DNA of 64,000 nucleotides from Eurosta solidaginis (GCF_040869045.1 NC_090319.1:63522779-63586778), one strand, 5' to 3'. Shown: positions 44,267-57,135, counted from the stretch's first letter. Numbers and translations are program-made. Notes: a model not told the origin generated them from the letters alone.

Positions 44267-44430
44267 TCTCAGTGAAAACGCATCTGTCCTGAAGCTGCGC
44301 TTTGGAGGCGGCATAAAACATGTAGGTCTCGTACGCGTCAATTTGTAGGAAAAAATAAAAAGGAACGTGACGCGATTTGGAGGCGAAGCTCTGTCAAAAC
44401 CTTCTCGGATGTAAATCTAGCCAAATTTTT
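44267..44430 (+). mobile_element. tRNA-derived SINE, 3' portion
   Basis: 'cagtgaaaacgcatctgtcc' through 'cataaaacatgtaggtc' and 'atttgtaggaaaaaa' matches the 3' two-thirds of the SINE at 58352-58715. The tRNA-like head is missing. Confidence 0.7.
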
Positions 44431-46066
44431 ATTTTTTTATCGTTAACTATAGTTTATGGATTTAGGTCAATAAAAAAAATTATTAGTTTAAATTTTTGGA
44501 TTTACATACAAATATCTGAGCTTTGACCCCCTGTGACACCTCAGAGCCGTTTCTAAACTTGCCCAACTCTTATGCTTGATAAGTGTGGCCTTCGTTTGTA
44601 AGATTGAGACTAAAAACAATCGTTTGTTTGATTTATAAGAACCACCCTAATATATATGTGTGTAGCTGCTTTCGTTCTATTGGTAATACTGATATATGCA
44701 AATTTTCCCAAAGATCTTGAAGTCAATCGAGTTTAAAGAGGAAAAAAGTCTAAGAGCTAATTTTACTCAATAATCTTACATCTCACCTTCAATAAAGGAA
44801 AAAGTTTCAATATCTTAATTTATTGCCTTGTAAAGTTCACTAAATACAAAATATAAGATTAGGGAATGTAATAAAACATACGGAGTGAGTTATAAATTAA
44901 CAGAAGTGAATTAGTACTTAAACAATATCAAAAAGATCATTAAACTAACCTACCTACATACATACAGCCTCCACCATAAGTACCAATACAAAGTGTTATT
45001 TATGGAAGTCAGGACAATAATAGACATATCTTCAAAAGTTTCATGCTTTAAGCGCTCTTATATTATTTCACTGATTTTTGAAGAAAAATTTTGCGATTTC
45101 CAGAAGGTTGAATGGTGGCTACCGCAGTAGGAGAAGTTCGCTTAAACAGAAAGAAGGTCCGTTGTGATGAAAGCTATAGATACTTAAAAACGATAGAGGG
45201 TCGATTAGGACCAATCTCGATAATGAAAAAATTCTTCGGGATCCAAGTAAGCCAAGACCGATATACTGTCGCTTTACTTCGGCTAAAGCTAGACAGTCTA
45301 GTGTGAAGTGACATACAAATTTCATCTAATAATCTTCCATACAGCTGCAACAGGAGCTGAAACTATAGTACATTGACGTCTATTGGAAAGTAACCCGTCG
45401 GAACTCCAAGAACCACTGCTACATGAGCCTAGGGGAGCCTTATAATTTCGACAGACCACCCGTTGTCCACTTGCGTAAAAAACGGTTCTCGCTATCCTGC
45501 AAGCGTTTGATAAGCTGAACCGAGGCACATATGTACAAGGGCAGGCCATAGGTGGCTAGCGGAACTCTGAATTAACTGAAGCATGTACTTCACTTGTTTC
45601 CATGCGGACTGAGAATTTCAGGAGACAATTTCCCGTGTTATAAATTATGAACCGGAGCCCAGATTATCCTTAACTTAAAGTATTTCAATGTAGTCGCAAT
45701 TGAGCTTCATCGTGCCATAGCTCGGGGCTTTAATATCAGATTGGCCATTCGAGTAGGTTTAAGTAGTAGCACTGAATAGCATACCTTACTGAGCGTGGAC
45801 AGTTATCGGGAAGGTTGAAATTGCGGCTTAAACCAAGCTCGTGAACACATTTCACAGATTATATGAGATAGGGATCACTGAATTTTACTCGGTAGGTTTC
45901 CTTTACCCTAATTACCCATTAGTTATGTGGCGGATGGCGTATGGAAAAACTTGAGAATATTATCAGGCTGATGAGGCTGGTAAAAAGTCACACTCGTAAC
46001 TATTAGTAACCCATGGTATGATCCCAAGTATTGAAAGATAGTCGCGGCCCATCAATATATCGCCGG
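44431..46066. other. Stretch without recognisable genes
   Basis: A 64-codon plus frame at 45112-45306 ('RLNRKKVRCDESYRYLKTI') has coding-like composition but no family I know; its minus partner also lacks features. No repeats are identified. Confidence 0.3.
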
Positions 46067-46240
46067 TCACACACAGCCATTATTTTTCAGTGATCGAACT
46101 ATCCTCATCGCCTTGTAAATAGCTTCTAGGGTTTTGGAGTCCGCAAGTTTAGCGATTTTCTTTGCATCGAAGCCTTCCAGCATATTCTTGGGCAGGCGTT
46201 GATTAGATAGAGTCGTCTTCGTGGTTTTACTCGCTTTCTT
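46067..46240 (-). pseudogene. Unrecognised coding-like fragment
   Basis: 57 open codons with a plausible protein look: 'LPKNMLEGFDAKKIAKLADS' and 'AIYKAMRIVRSLKNNG'. Directly after the stop another frame gives 'TGDILMGRDYLSILG', which resembles the end of a retroviral-type protease fold (I-L-x-G-R-D). Together these suggest an eroded retroelement Gag/protease region, but I do not recognise the family. Confidence 0.3.
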
Positions 46241-48214
46241 CTACTAATACGTTTCGGTTTCAAAGAACTTTGGTCACTCCTTGAGGCCATCAAGAATAGC
46301 TAAATGCAGCAGGAACTCTCTGTTTGTGCTTGCCTCGTCAAATCAATCGAATCAAACCACTTACCGTTTTGTTATTATTTTTGACAAATTAATACAAGGG
46401 GTCTAATATCCATCATGTTGTGCTCTCTTGATCCGCCAGTATCCGGAAAAGCAAGGGTATATACATCTTGCAGTATGTGGCAACTCATTACGTGTGGTTG
46501 TTCGAAGGGTGTAAACAGATCGTGATCCAGAGCTTGGTACAACTTATGGTATCCAGGTCAAGAATATAAACCATCTTACTGTGTTAGTGTAGGTCATTTC
46601 AAAACCAAATCCCGCATGTAGTATTACGAATATTTCTGAAAAGGAGTTTACGTTTACTTTTAAATTAGGAGAACCTAAAATATTTATACAATTAAGGAAT
46701 ATGATGTTGGAAAGAAAGATTAGTCTTCTGAATAACCTTTAAAGTAATCTATAGCCACAGGCAGGCCATGACGGGAAGATTGAGTTACCATAATGACAAC
46801 CGTTTTTTTGTGCCGTAAAATTAACATTAACCTGGCAAAGTTATCTCCTATTAATATCCATGAGTACGAGGAAGACAAATAGCTGTATGTAAAGGAAATC
46901 ATATTCAATTTGGATGTCATCTCGTTGATGGCCTCCACAACATGATACTATGAATACCTTCGCTGGGAATACCGAGAAATGCCCGGCGAAAAGCAAGACG
47001 TCACTGCTACAGCAACAACAACAACGATTTTCCCTTGTTACCAATGCGGACCGCTGAACAGAACCTAAGAAAAGTTTTGGTGTCTAAGGCTCCTCGAATC
47101 GTTAATGATTCTGTTCACAAAATTGTAAGCGTCTATCTTACAATTCAAACAGTGGTCTTGTGGAAATATAGTTTAGATGTAGGCTTGCGCTAAGTGAAGA
47201 GTTCTTCTACGCAGCAAATGTTCTGCTATCTCTATACTTATGTCGTACCCTATATATATATATAAGTAGGATCTATATTGTAGGTATATACTTATAAACG
47301 TGGGCTCACACCCACTCAATTGGCGGCACTTTTTAATTAAGTGAACTCACTAAAAGATAATAAAACTTCTTAAAGGAACATAAATCTGATTACAAACTCA
47401 AGATAATCATTTTCAAGATTTATTACAAAGAAAGTCAACGCATACAAAAACGATTGATATGAGATGACGCTAGCAGACCAAGATCACCGATTGGTAATCG
47501 AAGAGCAATGCTTTTTGAATATTAAAAACAACCGGAATGAAATTTCAATGTAACGACGGCGATGTGTGGCATACGGAAGATATTCATTCAAGTTTTTTAG
47601 TTGACCGCAGAGATGGCACATATTAGCACCATATACATATTAAGTACAAAAATACATCACAATCATACTTTTTTATTTGTGAGGCATTCACAAAAGGAAA
47701 ATAACCAAAAAATCGTTATCTGTCCGAATTATTACAATCGATTCTTTTGAAATCATTCTTTATAAACGAACGTATTTAAATTCATTACAAAAGGTTACTA
47801 GAATTGTGCTTCAATCTTAATGGTGGCCTTTAAATAAATTTACAATACATCACGCGATTGATGTTGCTGTGATGATTACAATGACGCCAACACCAACATT
47901 GATGCTGTGATTTATTTTTATTGCGGCATTTCGAGGGCGAAAAAATACAACAAAAAAAAATATAACAACGAATTGTGTAGAAAAGGAAATAAACATAAAA
48001 TCAGTCGCTACAGTAGTCAAAAGAGAGAAAACAATAAACGACTGTAAGCCCAATGCCATCAAATTACTTAAATGAATGCACAAATGAGGAAAACCACAAC
48101 GCAGACGGCGCAACAGATGCCGCAACTAAGTACAGCAAAAAGATATGACAACCGATAGTTGACGCAGAGATCAATATACACAATTTGTCTCAAAATATAG
48201 CAACAAGAATTCAA
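46241..48214. other. Stretch without recognisable genes
   Basis: No domains in any frame. 47010-47025 ends a stretch with 'tacagcaacaacaacaacg', which may be a tail-only SINE-A insertion. The rest is AT-rich and featureless. Confidence 0.35.
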
Positions 48215-48330
48215 AGGTTAGATTAGTTCAAGTTGTATTGGCCGGTCAATAAAGACCTCACATAGACTGGATGAGCCCATAGGTCTGCCAGAATTTGTTT
48301 GACAACCAAACGGAAAAATCAAAATTAGTT
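48215..48330. repeat. Interspersed repeat C fragment
   Basis: 'gtattggccggtcaataaag' to 'gccagaatttgttt' matches 37776-37900 with substitutions. Confidence 0.5.
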
Positions 48331-48419
48331 ACCAGGACTTATGTTATAGAATAACTCCGTTCTCTTGACAAATACTTGAAGCTTTCTAGGACCTGACGAA
48401 GCCTAGTTTATAAACATGT

Positions 48420-50300
48420 GACACCAGAAAGCAATGTCCAGTTAGTATGCCAATCAACAGCCTTAAGTCTTCCCTCTTTTGGGATCTTAGAAATTTTGCA
48501 ACTCCGCGCTTCTGTCCATGCCTTTCCCACTTGGTGAATCATTTGGAACTCTGGTTTCCCTTTGATTTCTCTCTTATTTGCCACCCGAAGTCTTTTTATG
48601 ATTTCGTAAATTCTAAACGTAGAACTAACGGGTTTCCTTCTGCCATGAAATTTAGAAATAGCATTTCCAGCGACGATCAAGAGATTACTTCATCGCTCAA
48701 TTCTTTCACTCTAATTACTCTGCTGTAGTTGATTCATCACCTACAAATTATCCGTATGAGCTCCATTCTAGTAACTCAATATATGTCCCACATTTGTTGC
48801 CTGAAGATGTTCTACTACATCTAAAGACCCTAAAAGAATCCTTCAAATACGGTCCCGATTTGATCCCAACATGTTTTCTTAAAAAATGTGCGGAATACAT
48901 TTACCAGCCCCTTACTGATTTGTTTAACCTCTCTTTAAAAAATGGCATTTTCCCGACGGCTTGGAAGGAATCTTTTCTTATCCCACTCCATAAAAAAGGA
49001 AGCAAGTCGTCTATTGAAAACTATCGTGGAATAGCAAAGCGCTCCGCTATCCCTAAGCTTTTCGAAGCAATCGTTACTAATCACCTTACATTTTCGATTT
49101 CTGAATGGCTTTTGTAGAGCCAAATCAACCACAACAAATTTGCTTGAATTTACAACTCACGTCTTTAATGGGTTTAGAAACAATCATGCCGACGTTACAT
49201 ACAGTGATTTCAGCAAAGCATTCGACAAAGTACGCCACTCATTACTTGTTTATAAACTCGAATTGCTTGGTTTTCAACCCGGCCTAACTCGCTGGATCTC
49301 CTCCTATCTTTGCGGTAGAACTCAAGGAGTCATTTTTAAAAACATTTGTTCGAATGTCATCGATGTTCCCTCCGGTGTGCCTCAGGGCAGCCATCTCGGT
49401 CCTATTCTGTTTTTGATCTTTATAAACGATGTTTCCACAACTATAAAATATTCTAAAATTTTAATGTATGCCGATGACGTAAAACTTTTTAAGTCATACG
49501 CGTCGGTTGAAGAACGTTCTGTACTCCAGGCGGATTTAAATCGTTTAGTTACTTGGTGTAATGCGAATTTTATGCCTCTCAACATAGAAAAATGTAAATC
49601 CATGTGTTTTTCACGTGGGAACATACAGCCAGCTTCCTACACAATTAATGGTTAAACTCTGGAAAGCGTTGATGTTTTTGTCGACTTGGGAGTTACAATG
49701 AATTGCAAACTTAGTTTCAACCCTCATATTAATGCCACAGTCAATAAAGCGAGAGGAGTTTTAGCATTTGTGAAAAGATGGGCATAAGAGTTTAGTGATC
49801 CTTACGTTACGAAAACCCTTTTTACATCATTGCTGAGGCCGATATTAGAATATGGGTCGATAATTTGGAATCCGCGTTATCAAGTTCATGTGGATAGACT
49901 AGAATCAATTCAAAAACAGTTTTTACTTTTCGCCTTGAGAAATCTTCAATGGGACTCTCCGTATAATCTTCCTCCTTACACTAATCGATTAAAACTAATA
50001 AATCTTCCTACCCTTGCAAGTCGTAGAGAAATGCTAGGTGTACTATTTATGGCTAGACTTTTAAATGGATGGATTTCAAGCCCATTTCTTTTGAACGAAG
50101 TAAACTTGAATGTTCCATGCCGAGTTTCAAGGCATTATAAACCTATAATTCTTAAACAATGCAGAAGCAATTTCCAACTACACGAACCTTTTCTATGTTT
50201 GTGTGAAGATTATAACTCTCACTCGAGAATAACTGATGTTTCGGACTCGCTCTTTGCCATAAAAAAGACGGTTCTCTCTTCTCTTAATAATTAAAAAATT
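48420..50300 (+). pseudogene. Jockey/CR1-group non-LTR retrotransposon remnant
   Basis: Frames in order. 48447-48728 is the linker before RT ('SFYDFVNSKRRTNGFPSAMK'). 48794-49117 is the RT entry ('GPDLIPTCFLKKCAEYI', then 'LIPLHKKGSKSSIENYRGI'). 49140-49655 is the RT palm with 'YSDFSKAFDKVRH', 'SGVPQGSHLGPILFLIFIND' and the catalytic box 'MYADDVKLF'. 49830-50294 is the thumb and C terminus. Frameshifts or stops separate the pieces (about 49117, 49655 and 49786). A 3' untranslated region with A-rich runs follows to about 50480. No RNase H. This encodes the enzyme that reverse transcribes at the target site; the copy is dead but most motifs are intact. Confidence 0.85.
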
Positions 50301-50575
50301 ATATTTATACTTTTAATCTATTGTATTTTGTGAATCTTTATTTCTCAGCTGATGAGTTTCTCTGTAGCTGAGCGGTTTTGGATCTCGGCGCTTAAGAAGC
50401 CACTGCCTCTCAAAGACTCGGTAACAAAAAAATTAGAAATAACACATAAATAAGAATTAGGATAAAAAAAAAAAAACAAAAAAGTATGTATGAATTAAAA
50501 AAAAAAAAACAAAAACAGGATTAGCCTGGTTTCATCGGGCCACTTGAGGGCAGTGCGCTGCCACAACGTCCGAGA
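50301..50575. other. 3' untranslated region and A-rich tracts
   Basis: Contains 'agctgagcggttttgg' and 'aagactcggtaac', then two poly-A runs near 50468 and 50503, likely the tail of the preceding retrotransposon. Confidence 0.45.
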
Positions 50576-50911
50576 AAAAAAAAAGAGGCGTCTAAAATAC
50601 CAAATAGATTCAAGGGGTTGTGTAGCGCAAGCCTTTCAGGTTGCCAGCGCAATATATATTGTCAATCACCTATTCGTGGCGAATCCTGTTTCATTAACAG
50701 CCGAGGCTCCGGCGACCCCGAACTCTTCATGGATCTTGGGGGCGGTATGGCCAAGAAAGTCGCATGTGGTCATAAAAAATCGTTCCCGAGATAGTCGGGC
50801 TTGATACCGGAACGTACCGGCAAAGGAACATCAATATCGATAACACTCCCCAAGGCTTTCGGGGAGTGTCCTTATCGCTACAGCAACAACAACAACAACA
50901 ATAACTCTTGC
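50576..50911 (+). mobile_element. SINE-A copy with (CAA)n tail
   Basis: Sense orientation: 'aggcgtctaaaataccaaat', 'ggggttgtgtagcgcaa', 'gccgaggctccggcgacccc', 'ggaacgtaccggcaaagg', 'ggctttcggggagtgtcctt', then (CAA)n at 50883-50902. The upstream edge is truncated. Confidence 0.85.
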
Positions 50912-50924
50912 CAACCAGTGCTAC

Positions 50925-51400
50925 CTTGAACTGAGTAGGCAATCGACAAGTAAAGTCCTCCCTTGACGAACAAAAATCACGCTCTGCAAGTCGCTCATCA
51001 TTCCTGTCCTGGTGTATGACTCGGAATCATGGGCGATGTCGAAAGAAGATGAGATGACTCTAGGTGTGCTCGACAGGGAAGTTCTCCTGAAGATTTATGG
51101 TCCTACTCGTTATGCCGAAGGCGTGTATCGAAGGAGGTTTAATGATGAGCTGCATGAGCTTGACGCAGATATGACGATAGTGCAGCGAATAAAAACACAA
51201 AGACTTCGTTGGCTAGCTTATGTTATGCGAACGGACGAAGACGCTCCGGCTAAGAAAGTATTTCAGTTGACACCGCAGTTTGGAAGCGTGGGAAGGGGCA
51301 AACCTACACTGAGTTTGGAGAGGCAGGTGGAGGAAGCTTTGACCGTGGTTAAGCGCCAATTAATGATGATGAGGATGTTGCCCATCGTAGCTTGCAGCAA
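50925..51400 (+). pseudogene. RTE-like retrotransposon pol, C-terminal fragment
   Basis: The frame at 51012-51464, with an extension upstream ('KSLIIPVLVYDSESW'), reads 'MSKEDEMTLGVLDREVLLKI', 'YGPTRYAEGVYRRRFNDEL' and 'RLRWLAYVMR', the characteristic end of RTE-type reverse transcriptase ORFs. The RT and endonuclease are absent. A tiny related piece lies at 63290-63345. Confidence 0.8.
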
Positions 51401-51464
51401 GCACTGTGCCCTTGGAGTAAGACAGGTTTCCTTAAAACTCAAAATTAACTATTTCTATTCATAG

Positions 51465-52228
51465 CACATTCCTGAAAGTGGTCTCTTACATTCTAAAATC
51501 GTTACATTTTTTTTTTTTTTTTTGTTTTTGGATTTGTATTTCAATACATTTTGGGTTCATTTACTTTGCTTTACTTTCAGCGAACGAACACGTACACATC
51601 ATTGTAATTATTTCTAATGGCAGATGCTTGTGGGTTTTGCGCCCATATTTTATACGATCGAATGTTCTTGTCCGTCCTGCCACCACGACGATTACATAAA
51701 AATTCCTACGTGCAAAAAAAGTTCTCCACAACTTTGGCTACATTTCTTGATAAAATTACGTTTTTTTGTGTTCTTTAAAAAAAAAAAAAAACCATACTCG
51801 ATTGCGTATATTTGCGCCTTCCATAATATTCTTACAAAATGTACTTAAATCATTTTCAATTACACATTAAACGCTTATTATTATTGTTATGTCCAATAAC
51901 AACATATAAATTGGTTGATTTGCATGTTTACTCTAAATCGCATTTGCATTCAAATTTGTCTGGACGAATGTGTTTCGCGTGAAGTCTTGCATTTGAATTA
52001 AAAAAGTGAAAAGATTTTCGACTGAATGAATGGTGATTTAATATGCTATTTAATTAATTTTCTTTATGACTTTTGCCATTTAAGTCACTTAACATTCGCA
52101 CGATTAATTTTGTAGTTTATTGAAATCGTGTTTTCATAATTTTGTTTAAATTATATCGAATTTCGATTATTTTGAATTCGGTGGAGAATTTTAAAGCGTG
52201 AATTCAATGGTGAACGTCTGTGGAAATG
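51465..52228. other. AT-rich stretch without recognisable genes
   Basis: A poly-T run at about 51510-51523, a poly-A run at about 51778-51791, and short frames without features. Confidence 0.35.
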
Positions 52229-52559
52229 GAAAGTAATCTTGAATCGAATTGAAAGTGTTCCCAAGCGGTTCTAAGCGGGACGAGAAAAGGGGAGAACCTT
52301 CAACGGTTTTAACGGCTATTTCTAAACTTTTAGTTTTCATTCCGGTTGTTAATCAATTTGGACTGCGATTTCCGCCTAATTTTGGCTTCGGTTCCGATAT
52401 TCATGCCTACGATTTCATTTCGTCAATTCCATTTAGCTTTCGGTTTTGTTCTCTGATTTCGGCCTTCGTTTCCGTTTCGCCCATTTTGCCGGCTCCTGTT
52501 CAAGTTCCGTATCCAAATTTGGCTTCGGTTTTGGTTTCTATTACATGTTCTATCGTTAG
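52229..52559. repeat. Degenerate TTCGGTTT-type repeat
   Basis: Repeated phrases 'ggcttcggttttggttt' and 'tttcggttttgttc'. The 110-codon open frame here is a product of the repeat. It resumes after the SINE-A insertion (52880-53100). Similar phrases lie beside the minisatellite at 3010-3055. Confidence 0.5.
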
Positions 52560-52879
52560 CTTGTTGTTGTTGTTGTTGTAGCGATAAATCACTCCCCAAA
52601 GGTTTCGGGAAGTGTTAACGATCTTGATAGTCCTTTGTCAGATATAGATCCGATACGTTCCGTTGCTTATTAGGTTACAATCCCAAGCATCTCGGGAACA
52701 ATTTAATATGAGAACATTGAACATTTTAAGTTATCCCGCTCCCACACCCTAGTTCCATGGAACTTGAGGTCGCCAGCGCCTCGTCCGCTCAAGAAACAGG
52801 CTTCGCCACGACTAGGTGAGGTTGACAATTGGATTGGAGAGGCTATCAATTGCGTTACACTATCCCTGGGATCCTATCT
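52560..52879 (-). mobile_element. SINE-A copy inserted in the TTCGGTTT repeat
   Basis: From 'ttgttgttgttgttgtagcg' to 'gcgttacactatccctggg', with 'ctccccaaaggtttcgg', 'gatccgatacgttccg' and 'ggtcgccagcgcctcg' between. Confidence 0.85.
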
Positions 52880-53349
52880 ATCTTTCCCCAGCTTCTTCTG
52901 ATCCGTCTTGAGATCCTCTGCTTTCAAGGTTTGTTTGCGATTTTTAATTCCCTTCCGACTGGGATTCGATATCTATGCCTTCGGTTTAAGTTTTGGTTGG
53001 TTGCAAGTTTGGAGTTCGGATTTTCCCTCACTTTTCTTGGCATATTCGTCTAACTTTTATTGCTGACTTTCGAAAAATCCGCTATCGAAAAAACATAACC
53101 CTCAAAATTCGAGTTAATTTGTCTGTTGTCTTGGACGTCAACAAAGAGAGTGGTGAGCCGGCTCCTCTTCCTTTTCAACCTGACAATTTCTGAAATGGAA
53201 ACTTGTTGGTATACGCCAGCCTTGAAGCATCGGTGCAGTAAAAAAGTGGTATGTGATGACGATCGTAAGTACTATCACTGCAGATTAAATTCATAGCCCT
53301 CAGGGTTGTAAGCTTAATCAATATTCGTTAGGTGCTATCTATGATAAAG
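52880..53349. repeat. Continuation of the TTCGGTTT repeat, then unassigned DNA
   Basis: 'gccttcggtttaagttttgg' and similar continue to about 53060. From 53100 onward the sequence leads into the RT remnant without clear motifs. Confidence 0.4.
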
Positions 53350-54560
53350 AATAGAAAATTTAGTTTGGAGCTGTAAGGCAACTAAATCAATTGTGGCCAC
53401 GAGGGGATGCCCTCAAGGGGATCGACTCCTTCCTCTCTTATGGACCCTAGTTGTAGATGACCTCCTTCAGTTACTGAAAACTAATAGATTTGATGCACAA
53501 TGGTATGAAGATGACTTAGTAATCTGCGTTACAGGGATGCAAGAGGCAACAATATCTAATCGTATGCAACAAATTCTGCCTGACAAAGAAAGGTGGTGTA
53601 TTTGGTATCACATCACTTTTCTTTGACATCGATCAATCCAATGAAAGCAAAATACCTAGGGGTTACACTGGACATAACCCTCACGTGGAATGCTCATTTA
53701 GATGCTACCTTAAACAAAGTTACAAGAGCGTTCTTCGCCTGCACTCTCAAAATGGTATACTGGACATTTAATCTTGTTGTTGAAGAAAATAGTCATATAT
53801 GCTTCCTTAGTTTGGTGACCGAAGACCACACAAAGAACAGCAATAACAAAATTAAGCAAGCTGTATCGACTAAGTTGTTTGTATTGGCATGAGCTTGTGA
53901 ATACAACTTTTTGCGAAACATTGAATCCATATACAGACATATACTGCGTCGGAGGCCTAGTTGAGGCACGGAAAAGCGCGAGCTTGAAAGAAATCAATAC
54001 AAATGGGATGTGATCCCACTATATTTCAGGCGAAAATCCATACAATAGAAGTTTTTGGTAGAGGATGTTTACGAAGGGATTATCACAGCCAGGCTGTTTT
54101 GCGTGCTCTGCAGTGTTACAAAAATAATTATAAGCGAGTGGATGAATGTATTGGAGTCCTTAATGTTCTGGGAGCTGAAAACAAGGGTTTTTAGTAGTAT
54201 GGATTCCCGGGCATCAGTGACAAGAAGGTAATGAGCAGACCGACTTCGTAGCCAATCAGATAATAACATCACTTAGTGGTCCAGAGTGCCGCTGTGCACT
54301 CACAAAGGTGCACACAAACGAAAACATGAGTAAATGTCAAGTAAAGCAGCACACAGAACAATGGATTGACTGTCCAGGGCTAAAACAGGTCACATTTTTT
54401 ATAGTCCCAGCAATGAGAGTATAAGTTAAACTCATTCACTTAGGCTGAAAGGACCTAAGAGCTCTCATCGGCTACTATATAGAGGACTGTAGTATATGGT
54501 AAAACCTGGCTCACATTATCTGCGAATCCATCGTTCTGGTAAGGTAGATACTCTCACATC
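53350..54560 (+). pseudogene. I/LOA-group non-LTR remnant, plus strand (RT to RNase H)
   Basis: Same family as 32520-36600. 53370-53626 gives 'TRGCPQGDRLLPLLWTLVVD' and 'QWYEDDLVICVTG', the YADD box mutated to YEDD. 53640-53790 gives the thumb ('KAKYLGVTLDITLTWNAHLD'). 54003-54194 is RNase H ('PTIFQAKIHTIEVFG', with Glu changed to Lys). Frames are broken many times. It does not reach a 3' tail on this strand. Confidence 0.75.
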
Positions 54561-54759
54561 TGGGTGGTATGACTCTTAATCCCCTTTTGATATGGATTAA
54601 AAAGCTTACATAGGTGACTAGATACCTCAAAAGGCTTAACTGGATCTTCTTTCTTTCGGAGCTTTCTTTTTGGAAATTTTATCTTAAATTTCATTCCGTT
54701 CGATAGTACTGTGCCCAGGAAACTAGAAAATGGCAGTCGTATGGAAATATACATTATTA

Positions 54760-55221
54760 TTATTATTAGGCCTGGAAGCACTGCGACGTTTGTGTAACTC
54801 TATTGTGCATGACCTTTCAGCCTAATTTTCTGTGTGAACGCTTTTAATGTATCTAAGTACCTCTTCAGGCTTTTTTACTCTATATCACATAGCGATTAAG
54901 AGTCCCACCACCTAGATGGGAGAATATCTGCCTTGCCAGAGCGACGCATTTGCAAAGAATGTGAACCGGCGTTTCAACCTCCAACTCACAGAAACAACAA
55001 ATTTGATTATCGGATAGATTTAACTTACTTAGGTGATATCGTAGACCACAGTGTTCCAGAGTTCGTAGGTCCTCCCTGATATTCCTGGCTGATTCTTTCG
55101 TTGTCGGAACTATAAACAGTGTGGTCTGCCTTTGCTCTGGGCAGTTAATCCAGTGAAGTCTGAATTGTTTTGTTTCCCAGTATACATATATCCCTCCGCG
55201 TAGAAATGTAACAAATTCCAT
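54760..55221 (-). pseudogene. I/LOA-group 3' end, minus strand, with (TAA)n tail
   Basis: 55221-54880 reads 'WETKQFRLHWINCPEQRQTT' and 'QICCFCELEVETPVHILCK', the C-terminal zinc-binding region also seen at 32597-33058. It ends in 'aggcctggaagcactg' and (ATT)n at 54757-54772, the (TAA)n tail on the sense strand. It faces the plus-strand remnant of the same family. Confidence 0.8.
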
Positions 55222-56439
55222 GCGCGCTTAGTCAATACTTAAGACTCGACATCGCGTCCCTACTTAAAATTTGCCACTTTGTTTTCAAAGACATTTTAAC
55301 TTGATTATCTTTCTTAACTTCATATTATACAATCAATTAATATTTAAAACAAACACTGAAACATAAATTCCAATGCACCCCTTAATAGATCCTATTTGAT
55401 ATTTTTCTACTTAAGTGGATTTTAATTGAAAGCGAAAATGGGGTCTTAACCTAAATCCAATAGATAATTTCGACTAAGAGCTCCGTTAATATTAAATTAC
55501 AAGCACTTACATAATAGACAAAGCAGCAACAACAAAAACAATATGAATAACCGACTGTAGCGACTGTCAGACAAAGGGATAACAAACAACAAATCAATCG
55601 CATAGAACTGGCAAAGCAACCAATGTGCACAACATAATTTTGCTTGTACAAGGCCATTGCCCCTATCCGACGACTTTACAAAGAGCACCCACAACAATTG
55701 AAAATATAGAATAAGTGTGGCAATCAATGAGGGCAGCAAAGAAGTATGTACATACATATGTTTAACAAAATACAATAAAACGAAAGGATCATATTTCAAC
55801 TGGAGGCGTCAATTTGAGCGCAGGAGCCACTATCTTACTCCTTAACTGCTGTGCTACACCCTTCTTGCCTATTCTGTCGCAGCTGTAACGCCGGCTGTGT
55901 GCATTTGTTACGTTAAATCTATGCATTGATTTGTTTCTATTCTCGATCGCAATCAGTAGTGGCACAATAACAATTATTAATATCCCTGGCCTGGGGCAAC
56001 ATAATTGCGACCACAAATCACGTGCTCGTTTAGACTTCTGCCCTTCGATGTTGATGTTACTTGCCTGCGAAAGGGTTCTGCCCTCTTTAGCGGCCTCTAA
56101 TTAACTCGATGCTCTGCTAAATCTGTAAGTACATTTGTTTTTGAAGTTCAACAATATTTATATACATGGATTTGGAAAAATTATAGTAAAGAGAATTTAA
56201 GTGCTTTGGTATTAAAGAACTCATTAACAGTGCGCTTGCGTTCTATGTGGAAATATGTTTTACAATATACAAAAAAAAGTATATCTAGACGATATATATA
56301 TTTTTTTGGGGTATTAAACCAAAAGTTTCCATAAATCCCAACAAGACACAAACCAGACATCCGGACAACTCCACATCTCGACAACGTACAATCCATATAT
56401 ATAAACATACTAAAATTTCGTGTCTACACATTACGCCTA
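55222..56439. other. Stretch without recognisable genes
   Basis: Frames at 55451-55799 are Leu/Cys-rich but unlike any family. No repeats are identified. Confidence 0.35.
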
Positions 56440-56838
56440 TGCAGAGGGTTATGTCTGCAGGTATGTCTGTCGTAAGAAGCGACTAAAATACCCAAATGAT
56501 TGAAAGGGTAGGGTAGCGCAGCCCTTTCAAGGGGTTTCCAGAGCAATTTATAACTTCTCCAACCCAATTTTTAACGTCAACTACTCCTGGCAAATCCTGT
56601 TTCTCTAGCAGCCGAGGGTCTAGTGATCTCAAGTTCTTTGAAACTAGGGTGTAGGAGGCGGGATGACCTAGAAGGTTCAATGTGGTCATATTAAATCTTT
56701 CCCGAGATGATCGTCCTTGATACTTAATGGTGATTTATACCGGAACATACGTGATCTATATCCAGAAAAAGACCATCAACATCAATACCACTCCCCAAAA
56801 CCTTCGGAGAGTATCTTTATCGCTACAACAACAACAAT
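56440..56838 (+). mobile_element. SINE-A copy, near full length
   Basis: Sense orientation from 'gagggttatgtctgcaggta' and 'gtcgtaagaagcgactaaaa' to 'ccttcggagagtatctttat' and 'cgctacaacaacaacaa'. Confidence 0.85.
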
Positions 56839-56984
56839 GCCTACGCAGATGAGTGCTCTGCGCAGAAATACTGTGGATCGCGTAGCCGGTGTTGAATCGA
56901 GTAAATGCTGCTGGGAGTTGTCTAAGATAAGAGAACAAAACCTAAGATGTGTATTTTTTATTGCATCATATGTGATTCCCCAAT

Positions 56985-57135
56985 TAGAAAGTTCATCTGC
57001 CTAGCAGATACCGTTCGCAGTCGACATGAAGCATGTAGGTCCCGTCCCGCTACATCGTAAGGAAAATTAAAAAAGGAGCACGATGCAAATTGGAAGTAAA
57101 GATCGGCCCAAATCTATCGGTATTTCTTTTTTTTA
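56985..57135 (+). mobile_element. tRNA-derived SINE, 3' portion
   Basis: 'tcatctgcctagcagatacc', 'agcatgtaggtcccgtccc' and 'aaaggagcacgatgcaaatt' match the 3' part of 58352-58715. Confidence 0.7.

Noticed and set aside
52249..52581. 110-codon plus-strand frame
   Set aside because: Made by the degenerate TTCGGTTT repeat and runs into a SINE-A tail.
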